Source of the DNA: Cepaea nemoralis
Lineage: Eukaryota > Mollusca > Gastropoda > Stylommatophora > Helicidae
NCBI GenBank assembly: GCA_014155875.1
Contig: JACEFZ010027761.1
Coordinates: 773,501 to 837,500 of the forward strand
Direction: 5' to 3'
Length of the DNA: 64,000 bases
Shown here: piece after piece, positions 52,831-64,000 of the stretch
Numbering within the stretch: the first letter of the stretch is position 1
How the letters are laid out: each line of letters opens with the position of its first letter
The notes under the pieces: model-generated
Databases searched by the model: none
What the model was told of the DNA's origin: nothing
What the model saw: the letters and a program-made list of their open reading frames with translations, nothing else
Position numbers and translations under genes: made by a program

Positions 52831-55275
52831 GTATACTACTAGGATGGAATTGGATCAAAGTAGATACTAAATAGACTTCTACGAATAGAGAATCTAACCA
52901 CTGCTAAAGAAGCGATCAAATGGCTCGCAATTCTAGAAGAATGATTATCAAAGTCCCAGAATGGATCACTACTTCTAAACAGTGCCAGGCGGAAAGTTAT
53001 GATGACTAACTGTACTAACACATGAAGACAGTATGTCAAGTTATTCCTGCTAACGTGCCTGGAAGAATAATGATCCCCCACTGCCTAATGTATTATCACA
53101 CAACAGGAGATAAGACAGAATGATAAGTATAGATGTAGTCCTTTCACTAGTCACACGATCTGATGATGCTAATGCTAATCATATAATGACAGACGCAGTT
53201 GTTAAAATTACAAATATAACATAACGTTTAATCCTAAAGAACACTACGTGAGCCCCACTGGGAACTCACTGACACATAAGAGATACGCAGATCCCTGAAC
53301 TTTCTACAAGATAATGTTCAGCTAGAGGATATAATCATAGACTTCTAGCCGATAGCGGACAAATTTTGATTGCTGTGCAGTGGCAAACGGGTGGGTAGCC
53401 ACTCATCTGATAATCCTTAGCCTCCTGGATGGTAAGCTGTCAGTGCTGACTGGAGCGTGGTATGGACTCCACTCTCTGCTGCATCAAGTGAGTGGTTCGT
53501 AGCTCAATCACCGGTCGTGACTACGGCTACAGATGATCAGGGTGCAGGCTCTGTGAATGACAGTGAGAAGGAGTGAATAATCCTTCAAGACAGACTTGTA
53601 AATTCTTTTGGCCATGTCATTGTCCTGCATGGCATGCTTGTCTCATAAATTTCAATAGCATGTATTATCTCAATTTACACATTTTGATTCCTTATCTGAA
53701 ATCTACAACAGCACACTGATCTAATGGAAACAGCACACAAATGATATCCTATTCTCTCTGCTGACATTTAGATCAAACATGTACAATCACAATGCTCTAC
53801 TTCAAAGACCACATTCCAAATATATATTCTAAGTCATGATTAATCATGGAAACATGAACCACAATTCACATAATGACTTAACAGTACATATAGGATGACT
53901 TCAATGGAATGAAACTCAGACGCCACAACTCCGACGTCACATATACATTAACAAACCATTAAATCGATGAAACACCACACATCATTTTCCAAGTATGGAA
54001 ACACACAAACTACACTCCACAATTAACATCACATATTGATGAATTCCATAGAATGAAATGAAATCACACACAACAACTATAACTTCACGATGTACACGAG
54101 TGAACCATTAAAATCATTGAAACCCCCCCCCCCCCCCAAGTTCACTTAAAGAGTTATGAGTTGTACTACTAGCAAGTCTTCCTTATATTAATTACGACAT
54201 AATTATCTAGAAGATTTCTTAGCTAGGTTTAAGATTATTTTCACTATACACAAGAACAATATTAGGGTTGGAGAATTCCCCCAAGGTTTGAACTTTGTGA
54301 AGTGGGCCATATTGGACCACATGGTAGTAATCTGACTATGGGCAAGATAAGAGATTAATAAAGAATAATTAATTGTAACTATTCACTCTCTGAACTAATT
54401 CCTTCAACTAATAAGTATTTTATCTAGAGAAATAAGCTAGTTCCGAAGTTAAGCACATAATTAATTTATCTTAACTCTAATCGTCTACTGACTAACTCAG
54501 GTGTCCTTCCGCAGGCGGATACCTAATTTCGAGAATCACGTAATGTAATCTATCCATGTTTTTAATGCCACATGTGACGAGCTTTGCGTTTTACCCTTGT
54601 CGGCAAGCCACATGGCACAAACATGGTCCTAATTCTAATATTAGTTAACTAACACTAGTTTTAATTAATAGTATCTATTATCGATCGGCATGACCTTTAG
54701 ATTTTGCCGGCAGATTGACACACAGAAAAATATTTAACAAAATTATTATTAACTCACCCTGCAACTAGATTTTGACTGGCTTATCGGGAGTGGAGACTGT
54801 CATTGGCTTTTCTATGTTTTAGAGGGTTGTTCGGCTTAACAAGAGCCAGCAATAAAATATGTTTAAACACAGACAGGTGTTCAATTTTAGCCAATTGACG
54901 TGATAGTAGCTCCTGCTCCCTCCAGGTTGCTGTCAAAAATGGCAGATGTTAGGGTGCTACCGGAAGTTAACTTCTCATCCAGGAGAGTTCCCTTCCTGTG
55001 GCCAAATTAAAACTCACAGCCAAACTTGAATATAACATTCAGCCTGACTTGATTTCTTGGCTTGTAAACGAACTCTACCCTACATCTACTTCTAACTATA
55101 AGAAGAAATAGTATTTAACTCTCTCTATAGTATTATGTATATAAATACACTAACCAAAGACGATTTTATCTAATATTTGAAAATATAGATAAAAATAAAA
55201 AAATAATACAGGATACATAGAGGGGTTTACTGGGGGATATCTCCATCTAGTAACAAAACGATCTGAGAGGTGGGC
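52831..55275. other. 2.4 kb of unrecognised sequence between minisatellite blocks
   Basis: AT-rich, no ORF with features, no LTRs or TIRs detected by eye. C-run at 54123-54138. The two edges abut the same 26-bp repeat, so it is either an insertion into one array or a spacer between two arrays. Confidence 0.5.
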
Positions 55276-55865
55276 CAACCTGTCACACTTTAGTAGGATG
55301 ACTTTGTCGACAACGTTAGTTGGATGACTTTGTCTCAGACTCTAGTATGATGACTTTGTCTCAGACTTTAATAGGATGATTTTGTCTCAAACTTTAGTAG
55401 AATAATGTTGTCTCAGACTTTAATTGGATGCCTTTGTCTCAGCCTATAGTTGGATGACTTTGTCTCAAATTTTAGTAGAATGACATTGTGTCAGACATTT
55501 AGGATGATTTTGTCTCAAACGTTAGTAGAATGACTTTATCTCAGACACTAGTATGATGACTTTGTCTCAGACTTTAGTAGAATCACTTTGTCACAAAAAC
55601 TTTTGTAGGATGACTTTGTCTGAAACTTTGGTAGAATGATTTTGTCTCAGCCTTTAGTAGAATGACTTTGTCACAACAACTTTTGTAGGATGACTTTGTC
55701 TCAAACTTTAGTAAGATGACTTGGTGCCAGACTTTAGTAAGATGACTTTGTCTCAGATTTATGTAAGGTGACTTTGTCTCAGATTTATGTAAGATGATTT
55801 TGTCTCAGACTTTAGTACGATGACTGTCTCATACTTTGAAGGATGACTTTTTCTCAAAGCTCATT
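55276..55865. repeat. 26-bp minisatellite, block 2 (diverged)
   Basis: About 20 degenerate units of AGTAGGATGACTTTGTCTCAGACTTT with many substitutions and indels, same orientation as block 1 but far less uniform. Confidence 0.93.
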
Positions 55866-56700
55866 AAGCGCACCAGCCGATTGCAGATCTGTAAATGAAA
55901 ATATGGTTTTAGCACCTATCCCCAATGCTCCTTAAGCGTGTACTAGGGATCTTAATTTTATTTAATGTCTCTCTGTCTGTTCGTCTGTCAACCAATCTCT
56001 TCTGCCTGGATTTGTCTGTCTGTCTGTTTAACCACGGCAGAACGGTTAAGATCATTACCTGTCAGTGTCCCTCATCTGTAAGCTGACACTATGGATTGAA
56101 AAGAGGGGGGGGGGGGAGGTGACAGGATCCGGTGCGGGAGGGAAAAACATCCCAGTTTCAGTCTATGCTACTGACGGGAATAAAGACAAATCGATTTTTC
56201 AGGACCGGGAAAATCATACAGTGCTAATGTCTGGGATGAGAGGAGAAACAGGAGTTGAGTGGACATATGAGAGGGTTAGCGGTTGGAGGCAACGTCAAGG
56301 ACAGAAAGAGGAGACGTGAAATGAGTGGGTAAATGTGGAAAAGACAGACAATGTGAGATCAAGTGAGCTGACAAGATGACAGGGTGGGCACGTTGCTGGT
56401 ATGTCTTGAATGCGCCTGGCAGTTGACAGACGTATGGGATTACTACCAGACAAAGGGATAGACAGACAGGCAAACAGACAGACAGAGGTACAGAGATATA
56501 GATGGACAGAAAGATGTATAGAGATACTAACAGATAGAAACATGCATAGCGATAATGATGGACACATTAAGGGACAGAGATATTGATACGTAGAGGTATA
56601 GCGATACCGATAGACAGAAAGAGATATTTAGATAATGATGGGTTGGTAACGGTATAGAGATACTGACAGAAATACAGAGACAGACAGGAAGAATGAAGAA
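55866..56700. other. No recognised gene; scattered GACA/GATA repeats
   Basis: TCTGTCTG-type repeats at 55970-56030 and GACAGACAGG-type repeats at 56455-56690. No gene features; a G-run at 56105-56116. Confidence 0.5.
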
Positions 56701-56704
56701 TGAA

Positions 56705-56780
56705 CGAACAAATCATTTTGATTTTCAAAGGGTCACAAATTGAGCATTCAGGCTCGTCTTACATTCGGCCCTTCCAGCCA
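56705..56780 (-). mobile_element. LINE 3'-end fragment
   Basis: TTTTGATTTTCAAAGGGTCA, GAGCATTCAGGCTCGTCTTA and CATTCGGCCCTTC match the 3' terminus of the LINE at 49790-49860. Only the last about 70 bp is present. Confidence 0.75.
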
Positions 56781-56794
56781 CTCATTTTTCGCTA

Positions 56795-57320
<526 letters not shown>

Positions 57321-57805
57321 CCCAGACATAACGTAACTAGGCACATTGTGACTACAACGTTGTCCCTAGAACAATCAGTTGAACACAACTCATGTAGAGA
57401 GACTGCGATGCCATTTGTCTAGCCCAACCTGCACCACTAAATTAGCTGTATTTTGTCGGATACTTGAGATGGTCAGCGCAGATAGGCCCAGTATTAAGAT
57501 TGTAATTGATAAAATCAGTTTTCAGACTGTAATAAAACCGTAAACTGGCATGGTCAAAGGGTCCTCTTATTATAGAAACGGAAGCTTAAGTGCAGACTTC
57601 CGGCAGAATGGTAACTATGTCGTCCGAACTCTGATGAGTGCCACATTGACTTTTGATAGTTAGAGTTGTAGATTGATGTATTCGCTTTTCTTGGTAGCTG
57701 CGATCTGGCAAAAGGTTAGCAGGAAATGCCTTGTGAAGTATAGATGACCGTTGTGATACTGGCCATATAACCCACCGAGTAGGTCATGAAAATATGGTTC
57801 TACCA
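57321..57805. other. No recognised gene
   Basis: 57725-57800 is weakly similar to 43030-43110 (AAATGC, GTGATACTGGCCATATAACC). Otherwise no signature. Confidence 0.35.
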
Positions 57806-57811
57806 CTGTTG

Positions 57812-57885
57812 AGTTGAGTTGAGCTAAGAACCGACATCACTGCACTCAGGACATTCCCATACGTGCTCACTATAAGCTCAAATTG
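57812..57885 (-). pseudogene. RNase H-type LINE 3' tail
   Basis: Reverse complement of 44605-44665: AAGAACCGACATCACTGCAC and CATTCCCATACG, with a TTGAGTTGAGTTGAGCT tail equivalent to the CTCAACTTAACTT tail of the other copy. Confidence 0.75.
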
Positions 57886-58180
57886 CTTAATGAGCTCGTT
57901 TCCCATTGATCTCCCATGATGGACAGGTCAGGGGATAGAGACCAGACGAAGCTATACACAAACCTGCTGCCTTATAGGTAGACTGAGGACAGTCAAAGGC
58001 TAGCAATAGCAAACACCCAAACTAAAATGCTTATCGAAGTCGGATTTACTGAGCCATGGCTTGACGAAAATGTTCAAGGCAACTAACGTGATGCAGATTT
58101 GCAAACACCTGAATTGAACCATATAAATCCCCCAATTAAAACCATTCCGAACCCCCAAATTACACCCGCTGTCAAGATGT
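57886..58180. other. No recognised gene
   Basis: No signature recognised. Confidence 0.35.
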
Positions 58181-58185
58181 TGCTC

Positions 58186-58490
58186 ATATCATCATCCTGT
58201 GTCATGCCGATAAGCGTCGGCGGTTATGTTTCGCCATCTTGCACAATCTCTAGAGTTCTTGTCTCGACGATCTCGCCTGGCCAAGCCATCAAGATATTTA
58301 CTTCTCTGCCTTTTCTTTGTTCTTTTCCCCTCAATCGTGTCAGTTGTCACTACGTTCTTTAATTTATTTCTTCTTATAACGTGTCCAAAAAATTGTGATT
58401 GTCTACGTCTAATTTCTCTAATCAGTTTACTGTTCTCATTTGCTTCTCACATAACTTGCTCAATATTTTGTCTGTATGCCTATGGTATTT
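58186..58490 (-). pseudogene. RTE-like LINE 3' fragment
   Basis: Matches 27907-28200: TCATGCCGATAAGCG, GGCGGTTATGTTTCGCCATC, AAGCCATCAAGATATTTACT and CTACGTCTAATTTCTCTAAT. Degraded. Confidence 0.75.
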
Positions 58491-59110
58491 GGTGATGCTC
58501 ACAGCCTCTTTCCAAAACTGGGCTCCAGTTATGATATTTTTTTATTTATGCTATACTTTCTTCAACCGTTTTACTGTGTGTCGCTTTTATCTACCGGTCT
58601 GTCTATCTGTACGTCTGTCTGTCTGTCTGTGTACATGCTTCCTTGTCTGCCTATCTTTACGTTAAGTAAAGGGTGCTAGACTTCTAAATTCCCGCTGACA
58701 TTTGTCATAACCATTTAACCGAACACATAGACCAGCCGGCAGTAAGTGACAAGTCATAGGTGTGTGTGTGTGTGTCCAGCAATCACGGCACAACACGCAT
58801 CTGGTAGTGTAATAACAGTCGGGCCAGGAATCAATAAGAAGACATGTAGGAAGTTACAATCACCGGGAATGCTGACCAGCACAATACACAGGAATTTTAT
58901 GTCTGTTATATTTGAGGCGAGATTTATGAATTTTGAGCGTTTAAGGAGCGGAGTGTTTGAGTGACATGCAGAGAAGACAGCCAGAAGAAAATAGACGGTG
59001 TGTTAATAGCGACATTAATAAGACTATTGTTAAGTCAGATCTTATGACTGAGCTAACGTATGACAGTAGATGAGTAGACGGTACTACTTGCTTTCTGTTA
59101 GCGCCTACTG
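58491..59110. other. No recognised gene; short TCTG repeats
   Basis: (TCTG)n-like run at 58597-58630 and (GT)n at 58760-58774. No gene features. Confidence 0.4.
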
Positions 59111-59117
59111 TTGGACG

Positions 59118-59372
59118 GCGCTCTCACCAAACCCGACACCTCACATTACACCAACAGCATCGAGCGGATGAGCGCAATTTGGAGGGTACAAGCTTACCCT
59201 GGGGCGAGGAAATGCAACCACACGACTAAATGTCATGGTAGGTTAGACTAGGCCCTAAGCCTTGGTCAGCAACTGGTCTAGGATGGAAGTTCCGTCAGGC
59301 GGACAGGGTATTGCTTTACTGATCCGGCAGCTTCTGCAGCTTGTCTTGTTCCAGACGAATTGGTGTTACCTT
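59118..59372 (+). pseudogene. RNase H-type LINE 3' UTR copy
   Basis: Matches 42068-42318: GGCGCTCTCACCAAACCCG, TAAATGTCATGGTAGG, GCAGCTTCTGCAGCTTGTCT, GTTGGTGTTACC-like end. No coding part. Confidence 0.75.
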
Positions 59373-60260
59373 TCCTCTTGAGTAAATTAGGCAGACCGAG
59401 AGAGGGATCGTGCAACACATGGTCTTTCACTTCAGCCCATGCTTTGTGCTATGGAGAGGTATAACTCAATTTTACCAACTATCGTCTGTCAAGAAGGCCA
59501 GGTGCCAGCCAATAAATGTGGCGTAGCCGTACTGAGAGAAATGAAGAACACGTTAATAATAATTGGGACTGGTGGGTTAGAAGTGCTTCAGACAAAATAC
59601 CTCAGCATACTTATGATCCCACTCTCAAAGTCTGGGTTAAATGAAGTAAAGGACTTCTGTAGTGTGTCGAGCAAGGGTGAGGTACAGACAGGCGTTAGTA
59701 GATCACATAGGTTGGTACAAGCCAATGTTAGTCTGATAGCCTAGCTTGAGGTGGTGGGGGGGGGGGGGAGGTGTTTTTAATGGTTTTAAACGTTGTTTAC
59801 CTATCTGTTTATTATAGTGTATATATTATAAATAGCCTGTGACAATGATAATGTTGTAACTGAGAAATAACGGGTTGTTCCACGTTTCGTGCCTTGGTAA
59901 AGGAGCTGGGCTTCTCAACCAGAGAAGACAACAGAGAAGATAGAGTGGAGCATTAGAGATTCAAATAGGAGCTACATGTGCAGCGTAGAGGGATGGTAGC
60001 GTAGAATGTTTGATAGTGCGAGCACATAAATCGAAGGTCTGTCAGTCAGAAGGAGAATCATATCATGATTGTTGGGATGAGGATATGGTGGACTAGAAGC
60101 TGAGGAGTGAATAGAATTGTGTTTTCTACGTGTTAAAACACGTTTTCACTTCACATTCACCTTCAGCGTCATTCGCGAAATGTCTCCCGCCAAGGTCAGT
60201 TGTCAGTGTTTATGCTGACAAATGTTTGTCCCGTAGTGCGGTGCATAGATGGGTGGAAAA
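59373..60260. other. No recognised gene
   Basis: A 101-codon ORF (59439-59744) has no identifiable family features; G-run at 59756-59769. Confidence 0.35.
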
Positions 60261-60263
60261 TGT

Positions 60264-60516
60264 TACGAGGGCGAGTCAATAAGTAAGTCACACAGTTCTG
60301 TGGGATGTCCGGTAAATGAAAACAAAGCACGCAGTTCAATGCAGCCGGTTTGGGAGGACTGATAAAACCATGGGATAAGTGCATCAGTGTTGGTGGAAAT
60401 TATGTTGAGAAATAAAGGGACAATGTATGTATAAAAATAAACTGGTTTCATGTTGTTTTCATGTGTAGTTATTTGTCTAGAGCCATTTGTGACTTACTTA
60501 TTAACTTACCCTCGTA
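60264..60516 (+). mobile_element. Internally deleted mariner element
   Basis: Body 60266-60514 (249 bp) flanked by TA. TIRs of 27 bp, CGAGGGCGAGTCAATAAGTA onward, match at 24 of 27 positions. The interior keeps a plus-strand relic LIKPWDKCISVGGNYVEK, the typical end of a mariner transposase. It is a MITE born by internal deletion. Confidence 0.9.
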
Positions 60517-60602
60517 GATTACCTGGGATCAGCGGTGTACATACGCTGTGTACAGTGTTTACTTACTGATTACGCACGTGCTGTGTCTGTGGCTATGATA
60601 TC

Positions 60603-61268
60603 AGTCGTAATATTATGTTTACCGGAGTACTGAAGCCTTGACAGCTGGCCAGATAGGAGTAATATTATGTTTACCGGAGTAATGAAGCCTTGAAAGCTGG
60701 CCAGATAGGAGTATAATTATGTTTACGAGAATATTGAAGCATTGCCAGCCTGCCAGATAGAAGTAATATTATGTTTAACGGATTATTGAAGCCTTGTCAG
60801 CTGGCCAGATAGAAGTAATATTATGTTTACCGGAGTATTGACGCCTTGACATCTGGCCAGATAGAAGTAATATGTTTACCGGAGTATTGAAGCCTTGTCA
60901 GCTGGCCAGATAGAAGTAATATTATGTTTACCGGAGTATTGAAGCCTTGTCAGCTGGCCAGATAGAAGTAATATTATGTTTACCGGAGTATTGAAGCCTT
61001 GACATCTGGCCAGATAGAAGTAATATTATGTTTACCGGAGTATTGAAGCCTTGACATCTGGCCAGATAGAAGTAATATTATGTTTACCGGAGTATTGAAG
61101 CCTTGACATCTGGCCAGATAGAAGTAATATTATGTTTACCGGAGTATTGAAGCCTTGTCAGCTGGCCAGATAGAAGTAATATTATGTTTACCGGAGTATT
61201 GAAGCCTTGTCAGCTGGCCAGATAGAAGTAATATTGTGTTTACCAGAGTATTGAAGCCTTGTCAGCTG
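60603..61268. repeat. 52-bp minisatellite
   Basis: Unit containing TATTATGTTTACCGGAGTAT and GAAGCCTTGTCAGCTGGCCA, about 12.5 copies, with two main variants (GTCAGCTGG and GACATCTGG) in a patchy order. Confidence 0.96.
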
Positions 61269-61279
61269 GTAAAATAGTC

Positions 61280-61350
61280 AATAAATCACAAACAGCCAAC
61301 ACGTGCTGGGGTTGACTGCTACGTCCTGTAAACGATATGCAACTAACTGT
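61280..61350 (+). mobile_element. SINE A 3' fragment
   Basis: AATCACAAACAGCCAACACG, TGCTGGGGTTGACTGCTACG, TCCTGTAAACGATATGCAAC: the conserved 3' block, placed between two minisatellites. Confidence 0.85.
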
Positions 61351-61383
61351 ATATTGAACAACTGACGACATAATGTCACGGTT

Positions 61384-62525
61384 ATTATGAGTGTTGGTTG
61401 TTAACTTTCTGGAGTATAATAACTTGTGAATGTGTTAGTTGGTTGTTACCTTTCTGGAGTATAATAACTTGTGAATGTGTTAGTTGGTTGTTACCTTTCT
61501 GGAGTATAATAACTTGTGAATGTGTTAGTTGGTTGTTACCTTTCTGGAGTATAATAACTTGTGAACTTGTTAGTTGGTTGTTACCTTTCTGGAGTATAAT
61601 AACTTGTGAATGTGTTAGTTGGCTGTTACCTTTCTGGAGTATAATAACTTGTGAATGTGTTAGTTGGTTGTTACCTTTCTGAAGTATAATAACTTGTGAA
61701 CGTGTTAGTTGGTTGTTACCTTTCTGAAGGATAATAACTTGTGAACATGTTAGTTGGCTGTTACCTTCCTGGAGGATAATAATTTGTGAACATGTTAGTT
61801 GGCTGTTACCTTCCTGGAAGATAATCACTTATGGACTGTTAGATGGATGTTACCTTTCTGGGGGATAATAACTTGTCCACATGATAGTTGATTGTTACCT
61901 TTCTGTTTCTGGAGTATAATATTATAGCTTGTCAAAGTGATTGTTGGTTGTTACCTTTCTGGAGTATAATAACTTGTCAACATGATAGTTGGTTGTTACC
62001 TTTCTGGAGTATAATAACTTGTCAACCCGCCTGTTGGTATTATCTTTCTAAAGTATAATAACTTGCCCACCTATTAGTTGGTTGTTACCTTTCTGGAGTA
62101 TAATAACTTGTCAACATGGTAGTTGGTTGTTACCTTTCTGGAGTATAATAACTTGTCAACATGGTAGTGGGTTGTTACCTTTCTGGAGTATAATAACTTG
62201 TCAACCTGCTAGCTAGTTGTTACCTTTCTGGAGTATAATAACTTGTCAACCTGCTAGCTAGTTGTTACCTTTCTGGAGTATAATAACTTGTCAACCTGCT
62301 AGCTAGTTGTTACCTTTCTGGAGTATAATAACTTGTCAACATGGTAGTTGGTTGTTACCTTTCTGGAGTATAATAACTTGTCAACCTGCTAGCTAGTTGT
62401 TATCTTTCTGGAGTATAATAACTTGTCAACCTGCTAGCTAATTGTTAAATTTCTGAAGAATAATAACTTGTCAACATAATAGTTGGTTGTTACCTTTCGG
62501 GTGAATAATAACTTTTCTACCTGTT
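61384..62525. repeat. 45-bp minisatellite
   Basis: Unit TTGTTACCTTTCTGGAGTAT plus AATAACTTGTGAATGTGTTAGTTGG, about 25 copies in two halves: GTGAAYRTGTTAG variants on the left and GTCAACMTGSTAG on the right. A unit of 15 codons keeps frames open on both strands. Confidence 0.97.
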
Positions 62526-62935
62526 CGTCATTGGTGCTGCCTTTCAAGGGTATAGCTATTTCTCTAGTTGTTAATAATTCGGCACCTATCTAGCCGGTTG
62601 TAGTTCATTGTTGTAATTGCTGTTTGGCCGAGCACAGTCCTACTCTTACAGCAGTTTTGTAAGCAGAATATTGTACCTTGTACAACTAATGGTGTTGGTA
62701 TTTGGAAACCATTAAAGTTGGTTGATTACTTTATTGCGTGTTCCATTGCTGATTGTACTGTGCGTTATATGAAATGTTATGTCACCAGGTGGAGATATTC
62801 TAGATCGCAATAAACTTGTATTATGTTAACTTTATTTCATGTGATTTGTTTAGCTTGTGTAGACTAGTTGCTGCACTTTGTAGTCGAGTTTGTGAGTTAT
62901 TTTTACTGACTGCTGTCACAGCAAATTGTTTAAGA
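62526..62935. other. No recognised gene
   Basis: No signature recognised. Confidence 0.35.
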
Positions 62936-62939
62936 TTTA

Positions 62940-63285
62940 GGATTTAGGATTTTATTGGGACGCAGAGGTGTTTCCAAGGCACCAGGGCCAGGTTTTATAC
63001 TGGCCAAGACCTACTAACACGTCTTAGTTGTGCGTCCTGGGCAACAGGTCCCTTCGGGGTCCTGGCTAACGTAGTAGGATCACTGATTCTTCCGAAGTCG
63101 GAGAGTATCTGTCTGCACGGTGAGGAACCACCAGTCTGCACACCGATAAGCCAGACATGGGAACACAGATACTCACGCAAACCTCAGTCCGGTATGACAT
63201 CAAACTGATGTTGGACTACAGGATGTCTTCATCCGACATACAGGACTTCACGCTGCAGTTCACAGCCAGCAAACGCAAGCAAGCA
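62940..63285 (+). mobile_element. SINE/LINE-tail family E, copy 2
   Basis: 63045-63285 matches 8991-9234 (CAGGTCCCTTCGGGGTCCTG, CTTCATCCGACATACAGGAC) and ends AACGCAAGCAAGCA. The 5' extension from 62940 (GGACGCAGAGGTGTTTCC...) is absent from the first copy. Confidence 0.8.
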
Positions 63286-63479
63286 TACACACAAGGATTT
63301 TATTTTCTAAATCTCTGCACCAGAACCTGCACTTTTGTCCTTCTTGTCTCCTATCTCCTGTCTCGTCTGTCCTCTTCTTTTGTTGATAGAGTCGTCAGGG
63401 CGTAGACGCTTAGCCATTCGAATGCGACCATATCCTTCCTCTTTCTCTTCATACTATCTTTCTTCTTCCTATACTTCTG

Positions 63480-63562
<83 letters not shown>

Positions 63563-63575
63563 CTCTCTCTCTCTT
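63480..63575. repeat. (CT)n microsatellite
   Basis: About 40 CT units, short interruptions near 63560. Confidence 0.97.
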
Positions 63576-63639
63576 CATCCATCTCTTAACCTCTCTTCAT
63601 TGTCTCTCTCTCCGCTTTTTCAAACCACCCTGCTTCATG

Positions 63640-64000
63640 TCTGTCTGTCTGTATGTCTATTTATCTGCCTGTCTACCAACCAACTTATATACCTACGAGT
63701 CACTCTACCTTCTAATCGATCTGTCTATATATGCACCTGCCTACCTACCTACCTACCTACATGCATACCTACATACTTACCTACCTACCTAACTACATGC
63801 ATACATACATACTTACCTACCTACCTACCTACCTACATGCATACATACATACTTACCTACCTACATGCATACATACATACATACTTACCTAATTACCTAA
63901 CCACCTACCTACCTGCATGCATACATACATACTTACCTACCTACATGCATACATACATACTTACCTACCTACCTACCTAACCACCTACCTACCTACATGC
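63640..64000. repeat. Tetranucleotide array, CTAC/ATAC/ATGC
   Basis: TCTG units, then higher-order repeats of CTACCTACATGCATACATAC to the window end. It probably continues beyond the window. Confidence 0.95.

Noticed and set aside
59439..59744. 101-codon ORF
   Set aside because: Hydrophobic patches but no recognised family or start context; kept as unassigned sequence.
61385..61828. 147-codon ORF on minus and 94-codon ORF on plus strand
   Set aside because: The 45-bp tandem unit is a multiple of three, so frames stay open on both strands by chance.
60603..62525. CRISPR-like repeat arrays
   Set aside because: Units are contiguous tandem repeats without unique spacers, in a eukaryotic TE-rich context.
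63600..63980. 126-codon Tyr/Thr-rich ORF
   Set aside because: Translation of CTAC/ATAC microsatellite.

Overview
This 64-kb window reads as a stretch of animal nuclear genome made almost entirely of transposable elements and satellite-like repeats. I found no host protein-coding gene, rRNA gene or credible tRNA gene. There is no bacterial-style operon structure. The RTE-like and I-like LINE relics, the many tRNA-headed SINE families, the hAT, mariner and IS630-like DNA transposons, and the dense tetranucleotide microsatellites suggest an invertebrate, most likely a lophotrochozoan such as a mollusc. That taxonomic call is an inference from repeat style and is not proven by the sequence.

The centrepiece is a nearly intact LTR retrotransposon at 29007-36884. 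Its LTRs of 443 and 444 bp differ by a single G, end in TGTCAG/CTGACA, and are flanked by a 4-bp duplication (CATA). It encodes a Gag-protease ORF (30311-32557) and a Pol ORF (open 32347-35067, -1 frame). Pol has integrase upstream of reverse transcriptase and RNase H, which is the reverse of normal Ty3/gypsy order, although the RT (YIDD), RNase H and GPY/F-type integrase tail are Ty3-like. That combination defines the Gmr1-like clade. The capsid C-terminal region resembles the SCAN fold that vertebrates are thought to have taken from such elements. The insertion sits inside an older LINE whose reading frame is continuous once the LTR element is removed. A solo LTR (48775-49353) with the same terminal sequences and a 4-bp duplication shows that a related family has also been active.

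Layout: 0-3 kb LINE and SINE relics; 3-9 kb a hAT MITE, a palindromic fold-back element carrying a SINE, and further SINEs; 10-13 kb an I-like LINE with RNase H and inverted RTE-like fragments; 14-17 kb a purine tract and a LINE split by a second hAT MITE; 17-19 kb a mariner-type MITE and SINEs; 19.6-21.2 kb a LINE ending in a C2H2 finger; 21.6-24.5 kb a LINE split by a SINE, then a G/T-rich array; 25-26.5 kb a broken DDE transposase; 27.9-37 kb the LTR element inside a LINE; 37-47 kb LINE, SINE, MITE and palindrome fragments including an RNase H-bearing LINE; 47.8-49.4 kb a LINE gag-like ORF and the solo LTR; 49.8-51.8 kb a 5'-truncated LINE with an open 582-codon RT; 52-56 kb a 26-bp minisatellite in two blocks around 2.4 kb of unrecognised sequence; 56.7-57.3 kb a tetranucleotide array; 58-60.5 kb LINE relics and a mariner MITE; 60.6-62.5 kb minisatellites of 52 bp and 45 bp; 62.9-64 kb a SINE and further microsatellites.

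The genes do not form a host pathway. The window records successive waves of insertion. Several nested events can be ordered from target-site duplications: old LINEs, then SINEs and hAT MITEs within them, then the LTR element as one of the youngest.
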